35,372 nucleotides of DNA from Bacteroidota bacterium (GCA_022572355.1 JACZWC010000044.1:1-35372), one strand, 5' to 3'; counted from the stretch's first letter, positions 9,854-18,861 are shown. Numbers and translations are program-made. Notes: generated by a model not told the origin, from the letters alone.

Positions 9854-10270
9854 ATGACTGATCCTATAGCAGATTATCTAACAAGAGTAAGAAACGCCAT
9901 TCAGGCCAGGCATAAGGTTGTGAATATTCCGGCGTCCCATATCAAAAAGGAAATTACAAAAACCTTAATGGACAAGGGTTATATTCTAAATTACAGTTTT
10001 GAAGATACCAATGATAGCAGCCTTCAATCTAAACATCAGGGTAATATCAAGATTGCTCTTAAATACGATGAAAGAACAAAGCAACCTGCGATTACAAAAC
10101 TCGAACGCATAAGTAAACCAGGATTGAGAAAGTATGCAAATTCGAATAACCTGCCGCGAGTATTGAATGGTCTGGGGATCGCCATTTTGTCTACCTCAAA
10201 AGGAATTATTACGGATAAGGAGGCTCGCAGAGATTCTGTAGGTGGTGAAGTTTTATGTTTCATTTATTAA
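9854..10270 (+). CDS. rpsH: 30S ribosomal protein S8
   Basis: S8 binds the central domain of 16S rRNA and in E. coli represses the spc operon. The 138-residue product starts [18 protein letters not shown] and ends with [31 protein letters not shown], the diagnostic C-terminal block. It is a few residues longer than usual because of a polar insertion around residues 50-62 ([15 protein letters not shown]). It follows the 117-base spacer and is 12 bases before rplF. Confidence 0.96.
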   Translation: MTDPIADYLTRVRNAIQARHKVVNIPASHIKKEITKTLMDKGYILNYSFEDTNDSSLQSKHQGNIKIALKYDERTKQPAITKLERISKPGLRKYANSNNLPRVLNGLGIAILSTSKGIITDKEARRDSVGGEVLCFIY

Positions 10271-10282
10271 AATTATTGAACG

Positions 10283-10840
10283 ATGTCTAGAATAGGAAGT
10301 TTGCCAATAAAAATACCCGAAGGGGTTGAGGTCACAATTTCTGACAAGAATTTGGTCAGCGTGAAGGGTCCATTAGGTGAATTGGAGCAACAGGTGAATA
10401 TGAATATTACAGTGAAAAAAGAGGATGCTTCTATTGTTGTTACACGACATACGGATCAAAAGGAACACAGAGCTTTTCACGGTCTGTACCGATCCTTGAT
10501 TTTAAACATGATAACCGGCGTTAAAGAGGGTTATAAAAAAGAACTGGAGTTAATAGGAGTAGGTTACCGGGCTTCAAACCAAGGGCAAATTTTAGAGCTG
10601 AGCCTGGGATATTCGCACACGATTATGATTCAGCTTCCAAAAGAGATTAAAATTGAGACGGTAGCTGAGCGAGGTAAGCCTCCTACAATAAAATTAGAAT
10701 CGCACGACAAACAACTTATTGGTCACTATGCAGCCAAAATACGATCCTTGCGTAAGCCAGAACCTTACAAGGGGAAAGGTGTGAAATATGCAGGTGAATA
10801 CATCAGGCGTAAGGCTGGAAAGGCAGCTGCTAAAGCATAA
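10283..10840 (+). CDS. rplF: 50S ribosomal protein L6
   Basis: L6 lies near the GTPase-associated centre and the sarcin-ricin loop. The 185-residue product begins [17 protein letters not shown], carries [24 protein letters not shown] motifs ([20 protein letters not shown] in part), and ends in the signature with [18 protein letters not shown]. Two tandem repeat domains of normal size are present. It overlaps nothing; rplR starts four bases after its stop codon. Confidence 0.97.
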   Translation: MSRIGSLPIKIPEGVEVTISDKNLVSVKGPLGELEQQVNMNITVKKEDASIVVTRHTDQKEHRAFHGLYRSLILNMITGVKEGYKKELELIGVGYRASNQGQILELSLGYSHTIMIQLPKEIKIETVAERGKPPTIKLESHDKQLIGHYAAKIRSLRKPEPYKGKGVKYAGEYIRRKAGKAAAKA

Positions 10841-10844
10841 CAAT

Positions 10845-11201
10845 ATGAGGGTAAAAAACAAAAGCTACAGAAGAACTAGAATTAGACATCGAATAAGAAA
10901 AACGATTCGGGGAACTGCGGATATACCAAGATTGGCCGTGTTTCGAAGTAATAAGCAAATTTATGCTCAACTAATTGATGATGTAACTAGCACCACATTG
11001 GCTGCGGCTTCTTCGGTCATGGATAAAGCTGCCCAGGGAATTCCTAAAATTGAACAGGCAAAACTCGTTGGGAAGGCCATTGCTGAAAATGCCAAAAAGG
11101 CAGGAATAACAAATGCGGTTTTTGACCGGAGCGGTTATTTATACCACGGAAGGGTTAAAAATCTTGCAGAAGCCGCACGCGAAGGCGGTCTAAAACTATA
11201 A
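10845..11201 (+). CDS. rplR: 50S ribosomal protein L18
   Basis: L18 binds 5S rRNA in the central protuberance with L5. From ATG at 10845 the product is 118 residues with [38 protein letters not shown] and the C-terminal [25 protein letters not shown]. An in-frame extension into rplF is open, but the N-terminus from 10845 matches the family. rpsE starts five bases after the stop codon. Confidence 0.96.
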   Translation: MRVKNKSYRRTRIRHRIRKTIRGTADIPRLAVFRSNKQIYAQLIDDVTSTTLAAASSVMDKAAQGIPKIEQAKLVGKAIAENAKKAGITNAVFDRSGYLYHGRVKNLAEAAREGGLKL

Positions 11202-11206
11202 TTATT

Positions 11207-11725
11207 ATGGACCAAGGAAATTTAGGCAGAATTAAGGCGAGCGAAATCGAATTGAACGATAAGCTCGTAGCCATTCGAAGAGTTACAAAAGTTACCAAAG
11301 GAGGCAGAACGTTTGGGTTCTCTGCAATTGTTGTTGTTGGAAATGAAAATGGAATAGTGGGATACGGATTGGGTAAAGCCAAAGAAGTAACAACAGCTAT
11401 TGAAAAGGGAATTGACGATGCAAAGAAAAATCTGGTGCGAATCCCTGTGTTGAAAGGCACTATTCCTCATGAGCAAACTGGAAAATACAGAGGCGCAAAA
11501 GTACTTCTTAGGCCGGCTTCAACTGGTACGGGTGTGATTGCAGGTGGAGCCATGAGAGCAGTACTTGAAAATGTTGGCATCACAGATGTATTGGCGAAAT
11601 CTAAAGGATCGTCTAATCCGCATAACGTGGTGAAAGCTACAATGAATGCATTGACACAACTGAGAGATGCCAATTCTATAGCTCGTTTAAGAGGAATTTC
11701 ATTGGATAGGGTATTTAATGGTTAA
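11207..11725 (+). CDS. rpsE: 30S ribosomal protein S5
   Basis: S5 takes part in decoding fidelity and lines the mRNA entry site with S3 and S4. The 172-residue product has the double-stranded-RNA-binding-like N-domain ([20 protein letters not shown]), then [17 protein letters not shown], and the C-domain with [21 protein letters not shown]. The spectinomycin-contact loop region (KGGRTF) looks ordinary. The length is normal. Confidence 0.97.
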   Translation: MDQGNLGRIKASEIELNDKLVAIRRVTKVTKGGRTFGFSAIVVVGNENGIVGYGLGKAKEVTTAIEKGIDDAKKNLVRIPVLKGTIPHEQTGKYRGAKVLLRPASTGTGVIAGGAMRAVLENVGITDVLAKSKGSSNPHNVVKATMNALTQLRDANSIARLRGISLDRVFNG

Positions 11726-11770
11726 TGACAAAATGGTCCATGACCATTGTACACAGATTATTTCAAAGAA

Positions 11771-11950
11771 ATGGCAAAAATCAAAATAAAGCAGGTAAAG
11801 AGTAAGATCAATAGTACTTTAAGACAAAAGAGAACCTTGGAGGCGCTGGGCATCAAAAAAATGCAGCAAACTGTAGAACTGGAAGCTACGCCGCAAGTGC
11901 TGGGAATGGTAAATAAAGTACTTCACCTGGTGCAGGTTGACGAAAAATAA
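11771..11950 (+). CDS. rpmD: 50S ribosomal protein L30
   Basis: L30 is a small 23S rRNA-binding protein. From ATG at 11771 the product is 59 residues: MAKIKIKQVKSKINSTLRQK, LEALGIKKMQQTVELEATP and VLGMVNKVLHLVQV match the family. An upstream in-frame TTG (11747) would add eight residues that do not match L30, so it is rejected. rplO follows after 10 bases. Confidence 0.95.
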   Translation: MAKIKIKQVKSKINSTLRQKRTLEALGIKKMQQTVELEATPQVLGMVNKVLHLVQVDEK

Positions 11951-11960
11951 AATTGTAATC

Positions 11961-12725
11961 ATGGATCTAAGTAATTTAAAACCGGCTAAAGGGTCAATCA
12001 AGAAAAATACTCGTCTTGGGCGAGGTCAGGGTTCTGCAAGGGGAGGTACATCTGGCAGGGGCCATAAAGGACAACAGTCCAGATCCGGATATTCAAAAAA
12101 GATAGGATTTGAAGGTGGGCAACAGCCAATACAAAGAAGGTTGCCAAAGTTCGGTTTCACCAATATTAACCGGGTAGAATTCAAGGGTATTAACCTAGAC
12201 ACGCTGCAACTACTTGCAGAGACCAAAAAACTTAAGCGGATCGGGAAAGAAGATCTTGTTAATAATGGACTTGCCTCTAAAAGGGATCTGATCAAAATCT
12301 TAGGGAGAGGCGAACTGACAACTAAAATTGATGTTTCAGCTGATGCGTTTTCTAAATCGGCTTTGGCTGTGCTGGAAAAACTCGGTGGAAAAATTGAAAT
12401 TTTACGCGAGCCCAAAGTAAAGAAAAAGAAAAAAAGAAAGAAGAAACACACACCAAAACCTCAGTCCAAGACTGATTCGAAAGAAGGTGTAGTTGCAAAA
12501 GATGAGGAGAAAACTGAGGATGTAGAGAATACAAATGGAAAAGCGGAAAATGGAAATGGTGAAGAGGTGAAAAAGGAGGTTGTAGCTGAAGTCAAAGAAG
12601 AGGAGGTTAAAGAAGAAGATAAAACTGAGGGAGCAATTGAAACTGAAGAGGTAAAGGAAGAAGCACCAGCAGCTGAGGAAGTACCAGAGGTGAGCAACGC
12701 CGAACCTAAAGAAAATAAAAAGTAA
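11961..12725 (+). CDS. rplO: 50S ribosomal protein L15 with ~100-residue charged C-terminal tail
   Basis: L15 is a core 50S assembly protein. From ATG at 11961 the product is 254 residues. Residues 1-~150 are the normal protein: the Gly/Arg-rich N-arm (RLGRGQGSARGGTSGRGHKG), the EGGQQPIQRRLPKFGF block and the C-terminal SKSALAVLEKLGGKIEIL. L15 normally ends there. Here a very basic linker follows (KVKKKKKRKKK, ~152-162), then ~90 residues dominated by Glu, Lys, Val and Ala. The tail DNA is A+G-rich on this strand and does not share the rpmC/rplQ repeat words. secY starts four bases after the stop codon, so the frame is under normal operon organisation. Confidence 0.95.
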   Translation: MDLSNLKPAKGSIKKNTRLGRGQGSARGGTSGRGHKGQQSRSGYSKKIGFEGGQQPIQRRLPKFGFTNINRVEFKGINLDTLQLLAETKKLKRIGKEDLVNNGLASKRDLIKILGRGELTTKIDVSADAFSKSALAVLEKLGGKIEILREPKVKKKKKRKKKHTPKPQSKTDSKEGVVAKDEEKTEDVENTNGKAENGNGEEVKKEVVAEVKEEEVKEEDKTEGAIETEEVKEEAPAAEEVPEVSNAEPKENKK

Positions 12726-12729
12726 TCTG

Positions 12730-14067
12730 ATGAAGGGCTTTTTTGCCACATTGCGTAATATCTATAAGATTGAGGACCTGAGGAACAGGATTCTCACAAC
12801 AGTGGGGCTGATTCTGATTTATAGAATAGGCTCTTTCGTTGTGCTGCCTGGTATTGACCCCGTTGCTTTGGAGGCCACGAATACAGGTAGCTCAGGTGGC
12901 CTCACAGGATTGCTCGACATGTTTGCAGGTGGAGCATTTTCAAGGGTGTCCATATTTGCATTGGGAATAATGCCCTACATCTCTGCATCAATCGTTATAC
13001 AGCTTCTTGGAGTGGCCATCCCATATTTTCAAAAACTGCAAAAAGAAGGGGAAAGCGGCAGAAGAAAGATCAACCAGATAACAAGATTGCTTACCATCCT
13101 GATAACATTCGGACAAGCTCCGGGGTATATCGCTACACAAGTTCCGGATATCGCTATTATCGGCGGGCCGAGTACATTCTTTAATATCTCCTCTATCATC
13201 ATCTTAACCACAGGTACCCTTTTTGTAATGTGGCTGGGCGAGAAGATTACAGACAAAGGCATAGGAAATGGCATATCCATACTGATTATGGTTGGGATCA
13301 TTGCCAACCTTCCGTTCTCATTCTTCGCTGAATTTTCATCCAGGCTTGAAGATCATGGAGGCGGATTGGTCATGTTTCTTGTAGAAATGGTTATGCTCCT
13401 TCTCGTGATCGTAGCAACTATATTATTGGTGCAGGGAAGCAGGCGGGTACCGGTGCAATTTGCTAAGAGAATTGTAGGTAATAAACAGTACGGCGGGGTT
13501 CGTCAGTTCATTCCATTAAAAGTGAACGCTGCCGGTGTAATGCCAATCATCTTTGCACAGGCAATCATGTTTGTTCCATTAACATTCGCAGGCTTCGCTG
13601 AATCAGGTGTCTTGGATGGCTTTATGGCAGCCTTCACCGACTTTACTGGATTCTGGTACAACGCCACCTTTTTCATTATGATTATTGTATTTACCTATTT
13701 CTATACGGCGATAACGGTAAACCCCAATCAAATGGCGGAGGATATGAAACGAAACGGAGGGTTTATTCCAGGAGTCAAACCCGGTCGTCAAACGGCTGAT
13801 TTTATAGATACGATCATGTCGCGAATCACGCTGCCCGGATCAATCTTTTTAGGAACTGTAGCTATACTACCCGCATTTGCCATGTTGGGAGGAATTAATA
13901 GTCAATTCGCACAATTTTATGGCGGAACGTCCCTGTTAATTATGGTGGGCGTTGTCCTGGACACATTACAACAGGTGGAAAGCCATCTGCTGATGAGGCA
14001 TTACGACGGATTATTGAAAACGGGAAGAATTAAAGGAAGGTCATCCATGAATATGGCAACATCTTAA
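12730..14067 (+). CDS. secY: Preprotein translocase channel subunit SecY
   Basis: SecY is the ten-helix channel of the Sec translocon in the inner membrane. The 445-residue product begins with the cytosolic RNIYKIEDLRNRILTTVGLI segment and has multiple hydrophobic helices. SecY signatures include RIGSFVVLPGIDP, the plug-region GGAFSRVSIFALGIMPYISASI (in part) and GNGISILIMVGI; a cytosolic loop carries RRVPVQFAKRIVG and another carries NPNQMAEDMKRNGGFIPGVKPG. The length is typical. Location between rplO and map is the usual spc order. Confidence 0.98.
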   Translation: MKGFFATLRNIYKIEDLRNRILTTVGLILIYRIGSFVVLPGIDPVALEATNTGSSGGLTGLLDMFAGGAFSRVSIFALGIMPYISASIVIQLLGVAIPYFQKLQKEGESGRRKINQITRLLTILITFGQAPGYIATQVPDIAIIGGPSTFFNISSIIILTTGTLFVMWLGEKITDKGIGNGISILIMVGIIANLPFSFFAEFSSRLEDHGGGLVMFLVEMVMLLLVIVATILLVQGSRRVPVQFAKRIVGNKQYGGVRQFIPLKVNAAGVMPIIFAQAIMFVPLTFAGFAESGVLDGFMAAFTDFTGFWYNATFFIMIIVFTYFYTAITVNPNQMAEDMKRNGGFIPGVKPGRQTADFIDTIMSRITLPGSIFLGTVAILPAFAMLGGINSQFAQFYGGTSLLIMVGVVLDTLQQVESHLLMRHYDGLLKTGRIKGRSSMNMATS

Positions 14068-14072
14068 TCGAT

Positions 14073-14864
14073 ATGATCTTTTATAAAACAAAGGAGGAAA
14101 TTGAACTACTGCGACAGAGCAATCTGCTGGTGGGACAAACGCATGCGGAAGTTGCGAAGCTCATTCAGCCTGGAATCACTACGGAGATCCTTAACAATAG
14201 GGCTGAGGAATTTATCTTAGATAATGGCGGCGTTCCTGCATTTAAAGGGTACAATGGCTTTCCCGGATCGCTCTGCATCTCAATTAATGATGAGGTGGTT
14301 CATGGAATTCCTGGGAAAAGAGAAATAAAAGATGGAGATATCGTCTCGATAGACTGTGGGGTCATTTTGAATGAGTTTGTTGGTGATTCTGCATATACAT
14401 ATCCTGTTGGAGAAGTAGCGGAAGACACCTTGAATTTGCTAAGGGTCACAAAAGAGTCTTTGTACAAAGGAATAGAAATGGCAGTAACTGGAAATAGAAT
14501 TGGCGATATAAGCTATGCAGTGCAAAAGCATGCAGAATCTTTCGGTTACTCTGTTGTTCGCGAATTGGTGGGTCACGGAGTAGGTAGAAACTTGCACGAG
14601 AAACCTGAAGTTCCAAATTTTGGAAAAAGAGGATCTGGTACTGTGCTATCAGAGGGGATGACCCTTGCAATTGAACCTATGATCAATGCAGGAGAATATG
14701 TTGTTGCTACAGCAGCTGACAACTGGACAGTAACCACATTAGATCAATCCATGTCGGCACATTTTGAGCATACAGTTGCAATTGGAAAAAATAAGGCTGA
14801 TATATTATCGACATTTAAGTATATAAAAGAAGCACTAGAAGAAAACATTAACGTACCTGTATAA
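14073..14864 (+). CDS. map: Methionine aminopeptidase, type I
   Basis: This cytosolic dinuclear metalloenzyme removes the initiator Met from nascent proteins. The 263-residue product contains all five metal ligands: D94 (SIDCGV), D105 (GDSAYT), H168 (GHGVGR), E201 (AIEPM) and E232 (HFEHTV), plus the substrate-side H77 (VVHGIP). There is no N-terminal zinc-finger extension. It sits between secY and infA with gaps of five bases on each side. Confidence 0.97.
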   Translation: MIFYKTKEEIELLRQSNLLVGQTHAEVAKLIQPGITTEILNNRAEEFILDNGGVPAFKGYNGFPGSLCISINDEVVHGIPGKREIKDGDIVSIDCGVILNEFVGDSAYTYPVGEVAEDTLNLLRVTKESLYKGIEMAVTGNRIGDISYAVQKHAESFGYSVVRELVGHGVGRNLHEKPEVPNFGKRGSGTVLSEGMTLAIEPMINAGEYVVATAADNWTVTTLDQSMSAHFEHTVAIGKNKADILSTFKYIKEALEENINVPV

Positions 14865-14869
14865 ATCAA

Positions 14870-15133
14870 ATGGCAAAACAAGCATCCATAGAACAAGACG
14901 GCACAGTGACAGAATCATTGTCAAATGCAATGTTCCGCGTAGAACTCGAAAATGAACATGTTATCACTGCGCATATTTCAGGTAAAATGAGAATGTTTTA
15001 TATCAAGATCTTACCTGGTGATAGAGTTAGGCTAGAAATGTCGCCGTATGATCTTACAAAAGGAAGAATAACTTATAGGTACAAGCCAGGAGAAACCGCG
15101 GAAGACATAAAAAACAAATTCAGGAAAAAATGA
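14870..15133 (+). CDS. infA: Translation initiation factor IF-1 with short C-terminal extension
   Basis: IF-1 is an OB-fold factor that occupies the 30S A site during initiation. Residues 1-72 match the normal protein ([35 protein letters not shown]). Bacterial IF-1 usually ends about there, whereas this product has 15 more residues ([15 protein letters not shown]), for 87 in total. The stop codon is followed by an 84-base non-coding gap before rpmJ in which I see no gene. Confidence 0.96.
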   Translation: MAKQASIEQDGTVTESLSNAMFRVELENEHVITAHISGKMRMFYIKILPGDRVRLEMSPYDLTKGRITYRYKPGETAEDIKNKFRKK

Positions 15134-15217
15134 AACGAGCCATTTCCGATTCAGTTACGAATAAGGGAATGAATATTGGCGAGTTCCATGTGACAATTGA
15201 AAATTAAAAATGAACAC

Positions 15218-15334
15218 ATGAAAGTTAGAGCATCCATAAAAAAACGAAGCATCGATTGCAAAATCGTTAGACGAAAAGGACGACTCTATGTGATTAACAA
15301 GAAGAATCCAAGATTTAAACAACGACAAGGTTAG
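15218..15334 (+). CDS. rpmJ: 50S ribosomal protein L36 (zinc-free form)
   Basis: L36 is a tiny late-assembly 50S protein. The 38-residue product starts [20 protein letters not shown] and ends PRFKQRQG, a full match in length to the family. In the common form a zinc is held by three Cys and one His (11, 14, 27, 33 in E. coli). Here these positions are Ser11, Cys14, Asn27 and Phe33, so zinc cannot be bound in that way. It lies 37 bases before rpsM. Confidence 0.95.
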   Translation: MKVRASIKKRSIDCKIVRRKGRLYVINKKNPRFKQRQG

Positions 15335-15371
15335 TCGTATTAATGTTTTATTAATAACAACCAACTAAATT

Positions 15372-15752
15372 ATGGCCAGAATATCAGGAATTGATCTACC
15401 AAAAGAAAAAAGGGGTGAGATTGGTTTGACATACATCTTCGGAATTGGTCGCAGCCGGGCAAAGAAAATTCTCGAAGAGGCGAAAATCGATATTAATATA
15501 AAAGTCCAGGATTGGACAGACGATCAGCAAACGCTTATACGTGATATCATTACCGATAATGTAAAAGTTGAGGGTGAGCTCAGATCAGAAGTGCAATTGA
15601 ATATCAAACGACTTAAGGATATTGGCTGCTATCGTGGAATCCGACATCGAATCGGTTTACCATTAAGGGGCCAGCATACCAAAAACAATGCGAGAACTAG
15701 AAAAGGAAAGAAAAAAACCATCGCTAACAAGAAAAAAATGCTGAAAGGCTAA
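15372..15752 (+). CDS. rpsM: 30S ribosomal protein S13
   Basis: S13 lies on the 30S head, contacts the P-site tRNA and bridges to the 50S subunit. The 126-residue product begins [20 protein letters not shown], has the helix-two-turn-helix segment with [16 protein letters not shown], and ends with the basic [20 protein letters not shown] tail. First gene of the alpha-type block; rpsK starts four bases after its stop codon. Confidence 0.97.
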   Translation: MARISGIDLPKEKRGEIGLTYIFGIGRSRAKKILEEAKIDINIKVQDWTDDQQTLIRDIITDNVKVEGELRSEVQLNIKRLKDIGCYRGIRHRIGLPLRGQHTKNNARTRKGKKKTIANKKKMLKG

Positions 15753-15756
15753 TATT

Positions 15757-16140
15757 ATGGCAAGAGTAGGTTCTAAAAAACGAAAAGTTAAAGTTGAAGC
15801 ATTTGGGCATGCCCATATTCACGCTTCCTTTAACAACATAATTATCTCATTAACCAATACAGCTGGGCAGGTTATCTCCTGGTCGTCTGCGGGCAAACAA
15901 GGGTTCAGGGGATCCAAGAAAAACACCCCATATGCAGCTGCACAAGCGGCAACAGATTGCACAAAGGTTGCCTATGATGCGGGTTTGAGAAAAGTTAAAG
16001 TTTTTGTGAAAGGACCGGGAGGAGGAAGAGAATCCGCTATCAGAACCATACATAATGGCGGTATTCTGGTTACGGAGATTGTTGATGTTACTCCACTTCC
16101 CCACAATGGTTGCAGGCCTCCTAAAAGAAGAAGAGTATAA
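15757..16140 (+). CDS. rpsK: 30S ribosomal protein S11
   Basis: S11 forms part of the 30S platform and the mRNA exit channel. The 127-residue product has [20 protein letters not shown], a [17 protein letters not shown] block, [16 protein letters not shown] and the ending [16 protein letters not shown]. All blocks and the length are standard. rpsD follows after 43 bases. Confidence 0.98.
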   Translation: MARVGSKKRKVKVEAFGHAHIHASFNNIIISLTNTAGQVISWSSAGKQGFRGSKKNTPYAAAQAATDCTKVAYDAGLRKVKVFVKGPGGGRESAIRTIHNGGILVTEIVDVTPLPHNGCRPPKRRRV

Positions 16141-16183
16141 AACGACATTGAATAAAATTTATAACAGTTAATTAAGTAATAAC

Positions 16184-16789
16184 ATGGCAAGGTACACAGG
16201 ACCAAAATCAAAAATCGCCCGAAAATTTGCAGAGCCAATATTCGGTCCGGATAAAGTTCTTGAAAAGAAAAAGTATCCTCCAGGACAGCACGGCCCTAAC
16301 AGAAGAAGGAAGAAGCAATCGGAATACGCCGTTCAGTTAATGGAGAAGCAAAAAGCCAAATACACTTATGGCATTTTGGAGAGGCAATTTGCTAATATGT
16401 TCAACCGGGCTTCGCGCAAGAAGGGAATTACCGGGGTGGTACTACTGCAATTATGTGAGTCGAGGCTCGATAATACGGTGTACCGATTGGGGATTTCACC
16501 TACAAGAAGCGGCGCCCGACAACTGGTGAGCCACAAGCATATCATTGTAAATGATCAGGTAGTGAACATTCCGTCTTATCAATTGAGGCCTGGAGATACA
16601 ATCTCGGTAAGAGAAAAATCAAAATCTCTGGAAATAATAAACGAATCACTTGCGGTTAACACAAACACTTCGCCCTGGTTAGAATGGGACTTAAGCACCT
16701 TAACCGGAAAATATATCGCCGTACCGGAAAGAGACCAAATACCAGAGAATATCAAAGAACAACTAATCGTAGAATTGTATTCTAAATAA
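16184..16789 (+). CDS. rpsD: 30S ribosomal protein S4 (zinc-free form)
   Basis: S4 nucleates 30S assembly and lies at the mRNA entry. The 201-residue product begins [21 protein letters not shown] and contains [22 protein letters not shown], plus an S4 RNA-binding domain ([34 protein letters not shown]). The N-terminal zinc-binding Cys cluster of some S4 proteins is absent. The length is normal. rpoA follows after 43 bases. Confidence 0.97.
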   Translation: MARYTGPKSKIARKFAEPIFGPDKVLEKKKYPPGQHGPNRRRKKQSEYAVQLMEKQKAKYTYGILERQFANMFNRASRKKGITGVVLLQLCESRLDNTVYRLGISPTRSGARQLVSHKHIIVNDQVVNIPSYQLRPGDTISVREKSKSLEIINESLAVNTNTSPWLEWDLSTLTGKYIAVPERDQIPENIKEQLIVELYSK

Positions 16790-16825
16790 TAAAATCATAA
16801 TAGTATAAATCAACAATAAATAATT

Positions 16826-16830
16826 AGGAG
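16826..16830 (+). promoter_or_regulatory. Shine-Dalgarno-like AGGAG before rpoA
   Basis: AGGAG ends two bases before the rpoA ATG (16833), inside an otherwise A+T-rich leader. Most genes of this window have only A-rich leaders, as is typical of Bacteroidota, so this is an exception. The spacing is shorter than the classical optimum, and a chance match is possible. Confidence 0.4.
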
Positions 16831-16832
16831 AT

Positions 16833-17822
16833 ATGGCAATTTTAGCTTTTCAAAAACCAGACAAAGTAATAATGTTAGATGCAACCGAGACAGTCGGAAA
16901 ATTTGAGTTTCGTCCTCTTGAACCCGGATATGGAATTACTATTGGAAATGCCCTTCGAAGAATCTTGTTAAATTCTTTAGAGGGATTTGCAGTTACGTCA
17001 ATTAGCATAGAGGGAATTGATCATGAATTTTCAACGATCAAAGGAGTAGTTGAAGATGTTACGGAAATTGTACTCAATCTCAAGCAAGTCCGATTTAAGC
17101 AGCAAATAGAGGATATAGATAACGAAAAAGTATCTGTGTCTATCTCAGGGCAAGAAGTATTTACTGCTGGCGACCTGGGCAAATTTATTTCAGCGTTTCA
17201 GGTGCTAAATCCAGAACTTGTGATTTGCAACATGGAAAAATCTGTTAAGTTTCAGATGGAGCTTTCTGTTGACAAAGGAAGAGGATACGTACCAGCAGAG
17301 GAAAACAAGCCACTGAATGGCAACCTTGGGCTCATTCCTATGGACTCAATTTACACGCCTATCAAGAATGTGAAGTATACAATCGATAACTATCGTGTTG
17401 AACAAAAAACAGACTACGAAAAACTAGTTTTAGAAATTGTTACTGACGGGTCTATTCACCCGAAAGATGCTCTTACTGAAGCGGCTAAGATTTTAATTCA
17501 TCACTTCATGCTCTTTTCTGATGAGAGAATTACACTGGATGTGGAAGAGAAGTCAGTTACTGAAGATTTCGATGAGTCTTCACTTCATATGCGGCAATTA
17601 TTGATGTCAAAGCTCACTGATCTCGACCTATCCGTAAGGGCGTTAAACTGCCTGAGAGCAGCTGAAATTGATACACTGGGAGAATTGGTAGCATTTGACA
17701 AGAATGACTTGCTGAAATTCAGAAACTTTGGTAAGAAATCACTGTCAGAATTGGAAGATTTAGTAGACACGAAAGGATTGTCATTTGGAATGGACATCTC
17801 CAAATACAAGATCGACAAGTAA
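16833..17822 (+). CDS. rpoA: RNA polymerase alpha subunit
   Basis: Alpha dimerises to scaffold RNA polymerase assembly and its C-terminal domain binds promoter DNA and activators. The 329-residue product has the N-terminal domain ([33 protein letters not shown]) and, after a linker near residue 240, a C-terminal domain with [20 protein letters not shown] and [14 protein letters not shown]. The length is typical. It lies between rpsD and rplQ as in most bacteria. Confidence 0.98.
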   Translation: MAILAFQKPDKVIMLDATETVGKFEFRPLEPGYGITIGNALRRILLNSLEGFAVTSISIEGIDHEFSTIKGVVEDVTEIVLNLKQVRFKQQIEDIDNEKVSVSISGQEVFTAGDLGKFISAFQVLNPELVICNMEKSVKFQMELSVDKGRGYVPAEENKPLNGNLGLIPMDSIYTPIKNVKYTIDNYRVEQKTDYEKLVLEIVTDGSIHPKDALTEAAKILIHHFMLFSDERITLDVEEKSVTEDFDESSLHMRQLLMSKLTDLDLSVRALNCLRAAEIDTLGELVAFDKNDLLKFRNFGKKSLSELEDLVDTKGLSFGMDISKYKIDK

Positions 17823-17856
17823 AACGAATTTGAATACTTAATTAAGTTTAGGAATA

Positions 17857-18861
17857 ATGAGACACGGCAAGAAATTCAACCATTTAGGCAGAACTAAACC
17901 TCATAGAGAGGCAATGCTCGCCAATATGGCTTCGTCTCTGGTAAAGCACAAAAAAATCAACACAACGCTCGCCAAAGCCAAAGCCCTGAGAGGATTTATC
18001 GAGCCACTGATTACGAAGGCTAAATCAGATACTACGCATTCGAGAAGAATGGTTTTCAGGGAACTGAAAGACAAATTCGCCGTTACCGAATTGTTTCGCG
18101 ATGTAGCTCCAAAAATTGCGGACAGGCCCGGTGGCTATACAAGAATTCTTAAGACTGGAAGAAGGCTTGGCGACAATGCGGAAATGTGTTTTATTGAGCT
18201 CGTAGACTTCAATGAAATAAGAACTTCCGACCAGGCAGCGACTACTGAGACAAAGAAAAGAACACGAAGAGGCAGGAAGAAAACGGACAGCGATTCCGAA
18301 TCAACTGTTGACGTGTCCACCGACGTGTCCGCCGACGTGTCCGCCGACGTGTCCGCCGAAGCTACGGCGAAGGAGGAAGCTACGGCGAAGGAGGAAGCTA
18401 CGGCGAAGGAGGAAGCTTCAGCGGAGTCAGAAGCTGAGGCGAAGGAGGAAGCTACAGCGAAGGAGGAAGCTACAACTGGCAAAGATGAGGACATTGTTAA
18501 GGATGCTGAAATCGTTGAGGAGGTAACAGATCAAAAAGAGGAAGCCAAAGAAGATACTTCAGATACAGAGGTCGTAGAAGAAAGTGCTGATACCAAAACT
18601 GATGAAGAAGTCGTTGAGAAAGAGTCATCAGAGGAACCTGAAACTAAGACCGCGGAAGAACCGAAAGCAGGAGAGGAAGAGCCAGTAGCGGAGACTACTG
18701 AAGAACCGACTGAAGCTCCTGAAGAAGAGCCCGCAGCAGAAGCGAAGGTGGAAGAAGAATCTGCTTCCGAAGACACATCCGAGGAGTCAACTGCATCGAG
18801 CGATGACAAGGCTGGTGATGATTCGTCAGATGAAGACGGAAAAGAGAAAAAAGAGGGCTAA
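17857..18861 (+). CDS. rplQ: 50S ribosomal protein L17 with ~200-residue acidic repeat tail
   Basis: L17 lies on the 50S surface near the tunnel exit. Residues 1-~122 are the normal protein ([51 protein letters not shown]). Most L17 proteins end near there, and Bacteroidota ones are often somewhat longer. This one has 334 residues: a basic linker ([10 protein letters not shown], ~133-142), a repeat block (four DVSA-type units, then six EATAKE-type units, ~152-205), and a long Glu/Asp/Ser/Thr/Ala stretch to the end. The repeats are also present at DNA level. The last gene of the superoperon, it is followed by a strong terminator. A disordered acidic tail is inferred; its role is unknown. Confidence 0.95.
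   Translation: MRHGKKFNHLGRTKPHREAMLANMASSLVKHKKINTTLAKAKALRGFIEPLITKAKSDTTHSRRMVFRELKDKFAVTELFRDVAPKIADRPGGYTRILKTGRRLGDNAEMCFIELVDFNEIRTSDQAATTETKKRTRRGRKKTDSDSESTVDVSTDVSADVSADVSAEATAKEEATAKEEATAKEEASAESEAEAKEEATAKEEATTGKDEDIVKDAEIVEEVTDQKEEAKEDTSDTEVVEESADTKTDEEVVEKESSEEPETKTAEEPKAGEEEPVAETTEEPTEAPEEEPAAEAKVEEESASEDTSEESTASSDDKAGDDSSDEDGKEKKEG
18310..18357 (+). repeat. Four tandem 12-base units in the rplQ tail
   Basis: GACGTGTCCRCC is repeated four times (18310, 18322, 18334, 18346); the first unit has A and the others G at the variable base. Each is one DVS[T/A] unit of protein. The same word plus GAC is found in the rpmC inverted repeat at 7780-7794. Low divergence among units points to recent expansion. 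Confidence 0.92.
18358..18465 (+). repeat. Six tandem 18-base units in the rplQ tail
   Basis: The unit GAAGCTACGGCGAAGGAG (protein EATAKE) occurs three times without change (18358-18411). Three diverged units follow ([18 protein letters not shown]) to 18465, with a partial seventh. The fourth unit contains GAAGCTTCAGCG, which is identical to bases 7804-7815 in rpmC. Unlike CRISPR, the units are adjacent and in frame. Confidence 0.92.

Noticed and set aside
12461..12751. Open frame on the - strand, Ser/Thr-rich, opposite the rplO tail
   Set aside because: It is the antisense reading of Glu/Lys/Ala codons in the acidic tail; no family match and no own promoter or spacing is seen.
15134..15217. 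84-base gap between infA and rpmJ searched for a small gene
   Set aside because: No frame of useful length and no hairpin with a T-run was seen.
18358..18465. Regular repeats that could suggest a CRISPR array
   Set aside because: Units are adjacent without spacers, are a multiple of three long and are in frame within rplQ.
18135..18809. Two - strand frames rich in Ser, Ala and Val opposite the rplQ tail
   Set aside because: They mirror the GAA/GCT/GTC-rich repeat codons of rplQ, which is a recognised gene in the operon direction.
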